This document shows positions 10,699-19,868 of a DNA stretch of 64,000 nucleotides, piece by piece (position 1 is the stretch's first letter; every line of letters begins with the position of its first letter). This DNA is from Aedes albopictus (taxonomy: Eukaryota; Arthropoda; Insecta; Diptera; Culicidae), in contig NC_085137.1 of assembly GCF_035046485.1 (NCBI RefSeq), positions 447,520,334-447,584,333 on the forward strand, in the 5' to 3' direction. A program made the translations under genes and the position numbers. The notes beneath the pieces are model-generated. The model was not told the DNA's origin. It searched no databases and saw nothing but the letters and a program-made list of their open reading frames with translations.

Positions 10699-12923
10699 TG
10701 TAGCACGCAAATTGCGGCTAAGAGTTTTTCCGTCTTCTGCTTCGTTCCCTGGCTCGAAAAACAGACGGCTTAAGCGCCACCTCCGAAGAGGACCGTCTGT
10801 CGAGTTATGTTTGCCCGGCAAGAAACCCAACCTCAGGGCGGGTTTGTTTTATAAGAGACCAAATAGCGATGTAGGGACGATACAGAAAACTCAAAAGTAT
10901 GGCTAATCGAGATATCTCACCTATAGAGGTCGCCTTAAGCGATTCTCAAAATATGGTTGATGCTAACCGTCGTTCTACCAACTCACAAAGACACCACTCA
11001 CGAGTATCATCATTGGAAGAACTCACCAATTCAAATTTTCCTGTTAGCTTCGGACACGTGAGTGGAGAGACTGATTTCCCAGGCAGTCTACCCTGGCGTA
11101 CAAAAAGAACTAAAAAACAGGTAGAACGACGCGAACGTGAGAAATCTCGAAGACCAAAAACTGTTACATCGGGAAAAGCACTAACATTCTACAAAAACAG
11201 CATTTGAAGGTAACAAAAAACTAACGAAACATTTATTGAAAATTTGATAACCTAGGTTTTATTCGAACATGTTCCTTTCCATGCTTTCTCTTCTTCTTCT
11301 AGCTTCCCTACTGTGTGTGCGGTTTTAAATTTGTTCCTAATCTAATTTAGTTCTGTCGACATTTATCGAACAAGAATCTTCTCCGAGCTCGGTTAGTGTG
11401 TGGAGTTTTCTAACGCATGCGCATGGTTAATTTGATTGGCTTGGTCTACTCACGGTACCTTTTTAGCTGCTCATGAATGCCGTCGGCAAAGAAGAAGCGA
11501 CGGTGTGGCGGTCGACGGACGGCTTGGTAAAACAGCACGCTATTCTTAGCGCATCCTACGGTGGAGGTACTGCGACGATTGCACCAAATGCGCGCGACGC
11601 GCGGCGGTTTGGAAAGTGCGCCTTTCCCGCTGCCGGTCGCTAAACGGACCGGATCACCGGCGCAGTTGCTTCTCGGTGTCGATGACGATGGGGGTCGTCG
11701 ATGGCTCGGTCGGTGTGGTGGCTACTATATGAACGCCGAAGGAAAACGTGGGATTCCGCCGCCTCCGGTGGGTGAATGTTCCGGTCACCGAAAAAGTTGC
11801 TTGATGGCGTACTGACGATGGGGGTCGTCGGTGGCTTGGTGGGTACGGTGTCTACCTCATGAACACCGAACAAAAACGTGGTTTGGCCGCTCTGTCGGAA
11901 CGGTTGTTCCCTTCCGGCTTTCCCCTCAAACCGGGACTTTTGACGCTGCGACGTGGGGTCGAGAGCGCGTTTGGCGAAAAAGGTGCGGTGTGCCGAGCTT
12001 TCGGCCGTGGATCAAATCCTAAATAAAAAGCCGTCGAACGGCTGTTCGACACGTTTAACAAAAAGTTTACTCCACACAACAAAAATATCAATTACCTTTT
12101 TCTATTCACTAACACGCACACACAATCTAATTTGACCGCACATAAACTTTTAACATAGGTTGTTGAACTTTGCTATCTAACGGAAAGGAACGAAAAAGTA
12201 ACATTTAATTTAATCTAAAAGACTTCTCACATTTTATAAGTATTACCAAATATAACACACCGCGACACTAAACTTAGAACCCGCACTCTCGCCTCTTTCA
12301 CGGTCCAGGTCAAAATGGACGAGTAGAAGTTCTGTAGGTCCTCAGATAAGGTCGGATCCCAAGACTTCGTGGCCGGAAATACGTAAAATTACCGAAGTAA
12401 TTTTACGATCTTTTCAAACGACAATTCTCATCAACCACGAATGAGAACCGAATAAATTGCTATCTCTTTCACTTTCATACCCATCTGAATGATCTGTATC
12501 GTTCCATCTATTTTTAAATACCCGATCTTATTTTGGTGAGAGGGTTCGGGCTTGAACTATAAACCTCGAGATCGTTCGGGTTTCGTGGTGTAGTGGATAG
12601 GGCAGCAGGGATTTTATTTGTATGTATTAGACTTGAGAAGGCGACTTGCATGCAAGTTGTATGCGGGTTTAACGGTGCATGTCATTTCGAATGGTGACAT
12701 TGAATATCGCAAAACATTTATAGTGAACTTTGGAATTTAGTACATTTGACAATGAAAACAATAAACTGAATTGAAAAATAAATTAACACGAATAATAAAT
12801 TAACATTGAAGAACACGAAAAATATTTAATTTATCATACAATTTATGTACATTTTATATACATTTTCTATTATATATTGAATAAATCCTAAAATAATATT
12901 TACAAAAAAGTGACCATGCTACA
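10699..12923 (+). mobile_element. LTR-like insertion (possible solo LTR), 2.2 kb, TSD AGCA
   Basis: The insert starts TGTAGCAC and ends ATGCTACA, giving TG...CA ends with a 7 bp inverted TGTAGCA. AGCA lies on both sides (10695-10698, 12924-12927). Excising it restores the LINE reading frame. A TATA-like TTTATAAG near 10848 and AATAAA near 12020 fit a promoter and poly(A) signal of an LTR. No gag, pol or second LTR is visible. The 102-codon frame at 10899-11207 is not recognised. Gypsy or BEL ancestry is possible; a non-autonomous element is the alternative. Confidence 0.6.
11676..11885 (+). repeat. Imperfect direct repeat pair inside the LTR-like insertion
   Basis: GACGATGGGGGTCGTCGRTG starts both units (about 11688 and 11814), followed in each by a GGTGGG/GGTGTG stretch, a TATGAAC or CATGAAC box and AAAACGTGG. 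The unit is about 85 bp. The region is GC-rich compared with everything around it. Confidence 0.6.
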
Positions 12924-13383
12924 AGCATCACATGACTTCATTGGCCCTGAGCCAGCTATTCCGATATCGAAGTGTTGGATTAAGCTTCAGATTCACACCT
13001 GGGCTGTCACTCAATACAGACAATATTGGAATAGTTTGGAGTCATGTCGTCAAACCAAATTGTATAGAGCTGAGCCATCTCTACGGGTGGCGAAGTATCT
13101 AACTAATCTGTCTAAGCAGAATTGCAGCATGCTGGTCAAAGCATTGACTGGCCACTGCCGACTCAGCTATCACATGGCGAATATTCAGCAAGCTGATTCA
13201 TTTGCCTGCGATAGCTGTGAATCCGATTATGGAACTTCGTATCATTTGATATGTAACTGTCCAGTTTTCGCGCAACTGCGTTTCCGAGTATTCGGTAAAC
13301 ACTTATTAAGTGAAACTGACTTCAGAAACCTGAATCTTCAGGATATTCTGTTGTTCTTAACCCGCTGTGGTAAAGAGCTATAG
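12924..13383 (+). pseudogene. LINE ORF C-terminal domain with CCHC motif
   Basis: This continues the RNase H frame after the LTR-like insertion. It contains GPEPAIPISKCWIK, SLESCRQTKLY, LTGHCRLSYHMANIQ and the zinc motif CDSCESDYGTSYHLICNC (CX2CX8HX4C) typical of the C terminus of LOA/R1-group LINE proteins, where it is thought to bind nucleic acid. It ends at a stop near 13381. Confidence 0.85.
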
Positions 13384-13636
13384 GCTCTCTTTCGCTTTAT
13401 GCGTTATTACAGTGCCCTTTTCAGGGCGCTGTTTGAACCCATTGTGGTACGCTTGTGCGTTAGTACCCTCTTCCAGGGTATTTTTCCTATTTCCCTACCT
13501 GTCCCTATCCCCATCCAAATCCTTTTCCCTCCCTTTTCCCTCAGGTAGATGATGAAATAGGCTGTTATTTTGGCGATGGCACAAATGTCCCAAATGGAGG
13601 ATAACGTGCCTCTGGAGCCGGCTTTCTGATACCTGA
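13384..13636 (+). other. 3' UTR of the LOA-type LINE
   Basis: A C/T-rich stretch (13480-13545) is followed by a GATGGCACAAATGTCCCAAA region and ends at CTTTCTGATACCTGA, just before the right direct repeat. There is no simple A-tail. Confidence 0.65.
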
Positions 13637-13861
13637 TACTCCGTCGACAAATTCCATGGTAATGGTTTTGGAATTTTCTTTAACAACTCCTTTGGATTCT
13701 TTTGAGAGCTGATCCGGAAATTCCTTTGACATTCATTTAGAAATCGTTTCTGGAAGTGCCATCGAAACTCATTCGGTATTTTTTGAGAAATTCTTCAGCA
13801 ATGCACAGTGGGAAAAAATAGGTGTAAAACGCGAATTAATTCAACATCTCTGCTCGGAGTG
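13637..13861 (+). repeat. Long direct repeat flanking the LINE (right)
   Basis: This is the counterpart of 6597-6809, about 225 bp. It differs by scattered substitutions and by about 10 bp (TTTAACAACT-like) missing from the left repeat. It continues at 13862 into sequence that also follows it in copy C, so it marks the original right side of the target. Confidence 0.6.
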
Positions 13862-14200
13862 GATGAATTTGAAGGAATTTTTGACACAAACTGTAAAAAT
13901 CTCTATAGTTTCAGATAAGGAGGGTGTCATTCGCCGCACGATGCTGGAAATCAGCGTATTGAGCTCGTTTCACCCCGTTCTCTCTCTCAAACACCTTTTT
14001 GAGAAAATCCTCATTTATTCCCGACTGGCGTGCAAATTAAATGTCTTATTTAACTCGTATTTGTGTAAAAACTTTCGCTCACCGCACGGCTTTAAAAATT
14101 GAGATATCTTCAAATAACCCCGAGATCCCCTATTTCTTTGAAATTGCACATGCACCTCCGCCAACCCTATGTCAAATTGCCGATACTATGGAAGTCTTTA
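13803..14200 (+). repeat. CACAGTGGG element segment, copy in B
   Basis: This begins CACAGTGGGAAAAAATAGG and contains the block GAGCTCGTTTCACCCCGTTC. The same sequence occurs inverted at about 25245-25530, where its inner part is folded back on itself. It joins the Rtf1 upstream sequence directly at about 14200. Probably part of a foldback MITE; no protein is recognised in its short frames. Confidence 0.5.
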
Positions 14201-15171
14201 CAGTGAATTTGTCAACGGAATAACAGAAGGCATTCAAAAAGAAATTGTAGAAGAAATTTCTTAAATGAATTAACGAAAGAAATTGTAAAGTAATAGTCAA
14301 AGATTTGTTTTTTTTTTTCCAAAGAGTTGCCAAAAAACCTTATTGGCGAAATTAGAAGAGCAGAACTTTTTCGGTACGTTCGGTAATCGATTTTACTGAG
14401 GTACAGTACAGGAACTGTAAAAAATGTATGCAAAAGTTAAACAATTCATTTTTGTCGTTATAAGCTGTTCTGATTTCTTCAACAATTTACCGATCACGGC
14501 TCTCAAAATTGATTGTGCATGGAGGCATTGTTAAATAAATTCTCGTAGAAAATGCTGAAATTTCATAAAAAAAAAATTCAAAACAAGGAGTCGAAACGAA
14601 TTCCTAATCAATTACCAAAAGAAATCAGAATAAAATGCTATAAATAAACCGAAAGCATTAAAAAGTGAACTCCCAAGGAAAAGTTTCTCTAGAATTTCCT
14701 AAAGGTTTGCCTAAAGAATTTCCGAAGGAATTAAAAAAAAAGTTCACAAAGGAATAGCCTGATGATTTAACAGAATAATAGCAGAAGAAATTCGTGAATA
14801 AATTTCTGAAAGAGTGCTTAAATGTAATGTAAAAAAGTTTTCCAATAATCGCTGAATCAATTACCAATAAAAAACGCCATAGGAATTGCCGAAAACAATC
14901 TTTTTTTTTACTTTCGCATATGAAATCATCGTCATCTTCAAAAACCAGTACGCTAAAAGATCAATCGACCGTAGCATTTCCTAAGTACCCTATTTAAAAG
15001 ATTAAAAGACCTCGGATACTCCTAGGTCTCGAAGGTCGAAGACCACATTCGAATTAATTAATTACCGATTTTTAACCAGAATGAAAATCTTTGCTCATGA
15101 TGATCAAACTATTCGATGGGTATCACTGCAATTTGCAGTGAAACAGTCTCCAGTTGGAAAGAAATCGATTA
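14200..15171 (+). repeat. Rtf1 upstream region, direct copy B (distal part)
   Basis: This matches the reverse complement of 1195-1976 plus 5621-5765, and the plus strand of 26565-26890 followed by 36230-36910. It shows what copy A looked like before the 3.6 kb insertion, and what copy C looked like before the TTAA element. Confidence 0.75.
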
Positions 15172-15833
15172 CACTAGTTTACAGCATTTTTGAAGTCGGT
15201 AAGCTGATGATCGTTTCTGGTGTAGAATCATGTCCTGCGTTCGAAAACGCGACGGAAAAAAAATACAGTAGAGCGGTTTTTCGACTTTCCATACAAGGTT
15301 GATGATTTGAAATCGATTTTTGTTCTATTTTTAAGCAAAGTCGCTCACTTCACACACCTCATTCTCCGTAATCAATGCGCCGATTGAGCTGAATTTTTTA
15401 CTGTATCTCGCCTACATATGTTATGTCAAAAAAAACGTTGACAAAGAATTTTGAAATTCTTAAAAAATACATTTCTTCACATATTTTTAAAAATTTTGCT
15501 AAAATTTAAGGAGATCGTTCCCAAAACTCGCCAATATCTTGAATTTTATCAATCTGTTGCAAAACCTGCATTCAGATGAACGAATGGTATTACATTCAGC
15601 TTTCAATTTATGGAAAAAGATTTAAAATTGGTTGAACAAAACGCAAGATATTTGAATTTTATTAAATTCCATATTTTAAAAAGTTGTATTGAGTCGATAT
15701 TGAGCTAAAACTCAAAAACTGTTCCACTTTAATTTTTTTGAAGCACGGTTTCGAAATCAGCGCTAAATTATGCTTCAAAAATTTTGGTCGTTGACGGAAG
15801 TTCACGACTTTTGTTTTATTTTGTAAACTAGTG
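15172..15833 (+). mobile_element. MITE, CACTAG termini, TTA target duplication (copy in B)
   Basis: Ends CACTAGTTTACA and TGTAAACTAGTG are flanked by TTA (15169-15171, 15834-15836). It is homologous to 537-1194 and 44530-45196. There is no transposase frame. Confidence 0.8.
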
Positions 15834-16370
15834 TTATTAATGAATGAGGCCTCCGATTTGAATGCGGCCTTCGGTGAAGTTTTAGCTGATAGAATAGTCT
15901 ATGAGAATACTTGGGAAGATTCTTCAGTTGATTGAATGAAGCACACCGTTTTCCCATACTTACTTCGAAAGACTTGTGCAGTTTCAATTTTCAACCAAAT
16001 CAGCTCAAATTTTGGGAGAAGGCATAGAATCTGGTTATGGTTTGAATAATCGATGTGGAGCCAAAACGATTTTTAGAACCACGCTAGTGTATATCTACTC
16101 ATTTGCGCTACCTCGCATGTACCTGTTGCTTCCCATCCTCGATCGCGCACGATGCTACCTAGTATCGCTTGTGGTGATCTACCTCAAAATGTTACTCTGT
16201 TTAGGTAATTATTTTGAAGATGAAACGTATCCCACCAGTAGGTATCCCTCACGAATAAGTTATTTTAGATATACCTACTCGGTTCAAAAAGCTGTTAGAG
16301 GATGCCAGAGAACAGCACAAAGTGTTACAGTCTCATTAAGGAAAGAAGTTATCATACGTTTCAATCCAAG
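15834..16370 (+). repeat. Rtf1 upstream region, direct copy B (proximal part and 5' UTR equivalent)
   Basis: This matches 36915-37454 and, inverted, 1-533. It contains the duplicated CTCGATCGCGCACGATGC block (near 16138), which is CpG-rich against an AT-rich background and is the best candidate for a core promoter. The long frame 15976-16377 overlaps the Rtf1 start in another frame and is probably not coding. Confidence 0.7.
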
Positions 16371-16944
16371 ATGGTGAAGAGGAAAAGTCAACCAATTATC
16401 AGCTCAGAGAGCAGAAGTGATTCCGAATTCGGTTCGGATCTTGACATGGAGCTGTTGTCGCTGGCCAAGAAAAAGAAGACCAGCAGGCTGGCTTCGAACT
16501 CTCCCCGAGTGGAGGAGTCTTCCGATTCTTCCGACTCCTCGGATGACGATTCGAAACCAGAGGCATCCATGCAGTGCATGAAGCGAGAGACGAAGCAGCA
16601 ACAGCAGGCTGAGTCTGGTTCTAGTTCTGGTGAAGACAGTGATGATGAAAGTGAAAGCAGTAGCAGCAGCAGTGATTCTGAATCTAGTGAAGAGTCCGAT
16701 GACGAGAAGATGGAAGATGTAGAAGATCGGGCCACATTGAATGCCTTGCCAGAACGAGTGAGGCACGAGACCGAACTAGTGAATAAAAGTGGAATTAATA
16801 ATAATGAACGATCAGTTGAATCGGAGCCAAAGGTTTTGTCGGAAGACGAATCTGATTCCAGTTCCAGTGAAGACAGTGACGATGAAAGTGGGAGTAGCAG
16901 CAGTGATTCTGAGTCCAGTGACGAGTCTGGAGATGTGAAGATGG
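16371..16944 (+). pseudogene. Rtf1: Rtf1, 5'-end copy, truncated
   Basis: The copy starts MVKRKSQPIISSE and is nearly identical to the first ~190 codons of the intact gene at 37455, including EASMQCMKRETKQQQQ and two acidic Ser-rich blocks. It differs by small in-frame indels. At about 16940-16945 it runs into BEL/Pao pol sequence, so the histone-modification domain, Plus3 domain and C terminus are absent. It cannot make a working Paf1-complex subunit. It could still be transcribed from its duplicated promoter. Confidence 0.85.
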
Positions 16945-17225
16945 TCGACCTACGTCGAGTTAGATTGGTTCGAAGGCCCGCAGTGGTTGGCTCAATTTTG
17001 GCCAGACGCAGGCGATCCCCCGGAATTTGATTCGGCCATGCTGGAAGAACGACCAACACCTGCATTTCCAGCTCAAGCAGTACCTCCAAGCGAAATCTTC
17101 GTCGTTCACGGAACTCTTCCGTATCGTAGCACTGCTGCTTCGATTTCGGCACAACTCGCAAAAATGCAATCGGCCGTCCAGGAAAACTGGTCCCCTGACG
17201 CTCGAGGAACAGGAACAGGCAACTA

Positions 17226-18083
17226 AAGCTTGAGTCATTTAATATCTGGACGCAAAAAACGGATCTGTCTCGGAAATATGATATTGAAATAAAAAATATT
17301 TTGTACTTAAAATCATTTCGAATTTATTGAACTTTCTAGGAAAAATAGCCTTAAAATTATTCCGAATTTATTTTTATGAATTTTTGTTCCACCATCTTTG
17401 CATCTGTGTTGCATCCCGACCACCTTTCCACTCTTCTTCAACTTCTGCTTGACAATTGCCCAATATTTGTCGATTGGGCGGAACTAACGCAATTTGGTGG
17501 ATTGATTTCTTTTTTGATAAAATCCACCTCGTTGTATTGATACCACTGTACCACTTCTCTGATGTAGTGGCAACTTGCCAGATCTGGCCCAAACTTAACA
17601 GGTCCATTGTGAGCAGTACAGAACGGAAGAATACGCTTTTCCAGGCACTTCTGCTTGTACACTTTGGAATCCATGGTCCTGTTTGTCACGAAAACCTTTG
17701 TTTTTTGGTCGCAGCTGCAAATACCTTCCCAGATTATCAACTTTCTTATTGGCAAAAACAAACTTGAACTTACTGGGGACATCACCCCGACCTGTGGCTT
17801 TATAATATTTTTGTCCGGGAAGCTGACCATAGTCCATTTTCACGTACTTCGCAATGTGTGAACCTGTCCACGTTGGATTTTCGAAGTGTGTGTCCAAAAT
17901 AAATTATCGATGCGCGGCTTCAACTACGTATAACTTTTAAGAAACGAAACCAATCGTGACAAAATTTTCAGCACTGAAGGAGGCAACATTCCAAAACAAA
18001 CTGCTGTTAAAATTTTCCGGATCCGACCACCAGGGGCACTACAGTAAATTGAACAGTGCGTCCAGATATTAAATGACTCAAGC
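17226..18083 (-). mobile_element. Tc1/mariner-superfamily element, deleted
   Basis: Perfect inverted ends of about 26 bp (CTTGAGTCATTTAATATCTG inward) stand at 17229 and 18082. The flanks fit either TA (17224-17225, 18084-18085) or a shared AGCT that is itself palindromic. It splits the BEL pol frame between EQATK and LVRLSQQE. At 858 bp it is too short for a full mariner and holds only a broken transposase on the minus strand. Confidence 0.85.
17374..17900 (-). pseudogene. Mariner-type transposase fragment
   Basis: Across frames on the minus strand one reads GQKYYKATGRGDVPSKFKF, TKVFVTNRTMDSKVYKQKCL, GPVKFGPDLASCHYIREV and EINPPNCVSSAQSTNIGQ. The PDLASCHY and NPPNC blocks are typical of the second half of the DDE domain in mosquito mariner-like transposases, including the second catalytic D (GPDLAS). 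The N-terminal DNA-binding part is missing and there is at least one frameshift. Confidence 0.8.
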
Positions 18084-18539
18084 TAGTTCGCTTGTCCCAG
18101 CAGGAATGCTACCCACAAGAGCTAAAAGAGCTGGCCAAAAGAGGATCGGTTCACGACTCGTCCAATATCGCTGCGCTGCATCCACAACTTTGTGACGGCG
18201 TGATGCGCGTCGGCGGCCGGCTCTCTAAGGCATCGATATCGTTCGATCGCAAGCATCCCTATTTTCTACACCACAAGCACCCTCTCGCAACGATGATCGT
18301 ACGGCACTTCCACTACAAGCTCTTTCACGCCGGTCAACAGCTGCTGGTCTCGGCGGTCCGCGGAAAATTCTGGCCTGTTCACATCCACAGTTTGGCTAGG
18401 AAGGTGATCCATGAGTGCATTCCGTGCTTCCGGAACAAGCCAAAGGTCCTGGATCAATTGATGGCCGATCTTCCGTCGGCGAGAGTCAACCCCGCACCAC
18501 CGTTCATGAACGTCGCAAGTTCGCAAGTTGAAAAATAAG

Positions 18540-19478
18540 CTAATCGTTTGCAAATTGTCGGTAGCACCACAGCGCTCGCTACCATCTCTCACCGGAGGAA
18601 GCCATGGTACCCCTCCAACAGCCGTCGTCAACTGGTTGGCATTGGGCTTGGCCAGCTCATCCTGTCGACCAGGGCACCGAAGGCGCGAAGCACGAAGTCA
18701 ACGAAGGGTGGTCATCCGACCACAGAAGAGTTCACGTTCCGAGAACACTGCCACCCAGGCGACCACCATCACACTCTACGAAGGATCTTCAGGCACCGTT
18801 TTTGCCTGGGTAGGAAATCACCAACCAAACCATCACCATACGCACCACCACTACGAAGAACCACTAACCAACAACGTCCAGAATGTCGTGGAAGCGGTGC
18901 CAGTGTCCCGGGTCAAACTGCCGGACATTAAACTACCGAGCTTCGGTGGAAGGATCCAAGATTGGACAAGTTTTCGAGACACCTTTCGGAGCCTGATCCA
19001 CAACAACCAGAATTTGGCTGACGTCGACAAATTCACCTACCTGCGATCATCCACCACGGGCGAGGCACTCCAAGAGCTAGCGTCGCTGGACCTCACGGGC
19101 GACAACTACGAGGTGGCCTGGAAGTTGCTGGAGAAGAAATACGAAAACAAAAAACTCATTGTAAAGGCCCATCTGGACGCGTTATTTGCTGTGGAACCGC
19201 TTCGTAGAGAAAACTGCGAAGCGTTGAATCACCTCATCAGTGAATTCGACAAGAACCTGCTGATTTTGAACAAGATTGGGGAGCAGACTCGTCTCGACCA
19301 AACCACTCTCCGCAACTGGGAGACGCGCCACAACAGCAAAGACGTCCCAAAGTACGACGATCCGATGCAGTTTTTGAGAGATCAGTGCGCAGTGCTGCAG
19401 TCAATTGCTCCTGCGAAGATTCACGATGTCGACAAACGCCCTCCACCTCGGTTCTCAACGACGCACACGTCTGCCTAG
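18540..19478 (+). pseudogene. BEL/Pao gag (DUF1759-type) fragment
   Basis: The conserved part runs from VKLPDIKLPSFGGRIQDW (near 18915) through SFRDTFRSLIHNNQNL, KFTYLRSSTTGEAL and AWKLLEKKYENKKLI, the capsid-like core of BEL/Pao gag. The N-terminal third (18540-18880) is Pro/His-rich without a clear start. A stop at 19478 separates it from the zinc knuckles that follow. Confidence 0.85.
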
Positions 19479-19493
19479 TCGCAGCGGTGGTGC

Positions 19494-19772
19494 TTGTTTT
19501 GCGGAGACACGTATCATCTGCCGTTCAAGTGCAGTAAGCTGCAGAACATGAATGTTGCTCAGCGGGCAGAGCAAATCAACAAGCAGCGACTCTGCAGAAA
19601 CTGCTTCGCGGCAGGACACTTCGCCGAAGGATGCTCCCGAGGTTCTTGCACCCGCTGCGGACGAAAACACCACACGATGCTTCATTTCGACAGGCCGTCG
19701 AGCAGCAGTTATGCAGCGAAGCCACCAGTTCCCACTAGTGCCCCTCACCCCGTTCCGCAAACGCAAACCTGA
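19494..19772 (+). pseudogene. BEL/Pao gag zinc-knuckle segment
   Basis: Cysteine-rich text CFCGDTYHLPFKCSKL is followed by the knuckle CRNCFAAGHFAEGC (CX2CX4HX4C) and CTRCGRKHHTMLH. This is the nucleic-acid-binding end of gag, separated from the capsid part by a stop codon. A frameshift towards 19860 separates it from the protease-RT frame. Confidence 0.85.
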
Positions 19773-19868
19773 CCAAGTGCAGCTCCAGCAGCACACCAGC
19801 CACAAAGCCAGACACAAACACCATCCACTCAACCAGCCACACAGACACAACCGACATCATCATACCCG

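Larger units (their letters stand above)
6810..13636 (+). mobile_element. LOA-type non-LTR retrotransposon with RNase H, defective and interrupted
   Basis: The order is 5' UTR-like region, apurinic-type endonuclease, reverse transcriptase, RNase H, C-terminal CCHC motif and 3' UTR. An RNase H domain together with the C-terminal CX2CX8HX4C motif fits the LOA/R1 side of mosquito LINEs (the Lian type in Aedes); the clade call is by eye. No gag-like ORF1 with zinc knuckles is visible before the endonuclease. The copy is dead: the RT has frameshifts and lacks the YADD segment, a 176 bp hairpin element sits before RNase H, and a 2.2 kb LTR-like element splits the end of RNase H from the C terminus. 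Confidence 0.8.
16945..18538 (+). pseudogene. BEL/Pao pol fragment: RNase H-integrase linker and integrase zinc domain
   Basis: From about 16945 one frame reads ELDWFEGPQWLAQFWP, then TGPLTLEEQEQATK (frameshifted), and after the mariner insertion ECYPQELKELAKRG, VMRVGGRLSKASISFD, HHFHYKLFHAGQQL-like text and CIPCFRNKP. The last part is the integrase H2C2 zinc domain (H in RHFHYKLFHAG, C in CIPC). The integrase catalytic core does not follow. The piece lies directly before gag, the reverse of the normal order. Confidence 0.8.

Noticed and set aside
12585..12680. A tRNA-like CGTGGTGTAGTGGATAGGGC stretch inside the LTR-like insertion
   Set aside because: The A-box resemblance is not followed by a convincing B box or acceptor-stem pairing at tRNA spacing.
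16388..17161. A 257-codon minus-strand frame over the truncated Rtf1 copy
   Set aside because: Same antisense effect as over the intact gene; it also runs across the Rtf1-BEL junction.
17040..17230. Two overlapping plus-strand frames after the Rtf1 truncation taken as new exons of Rtf1
   Set aside because: Their text (WFEGPQWLAQFWP, TGPLTLEEQEQATK) is BEL/Pao RNase H-integrase linker, continuing past the mariner insertion into the integrase zinc domain.
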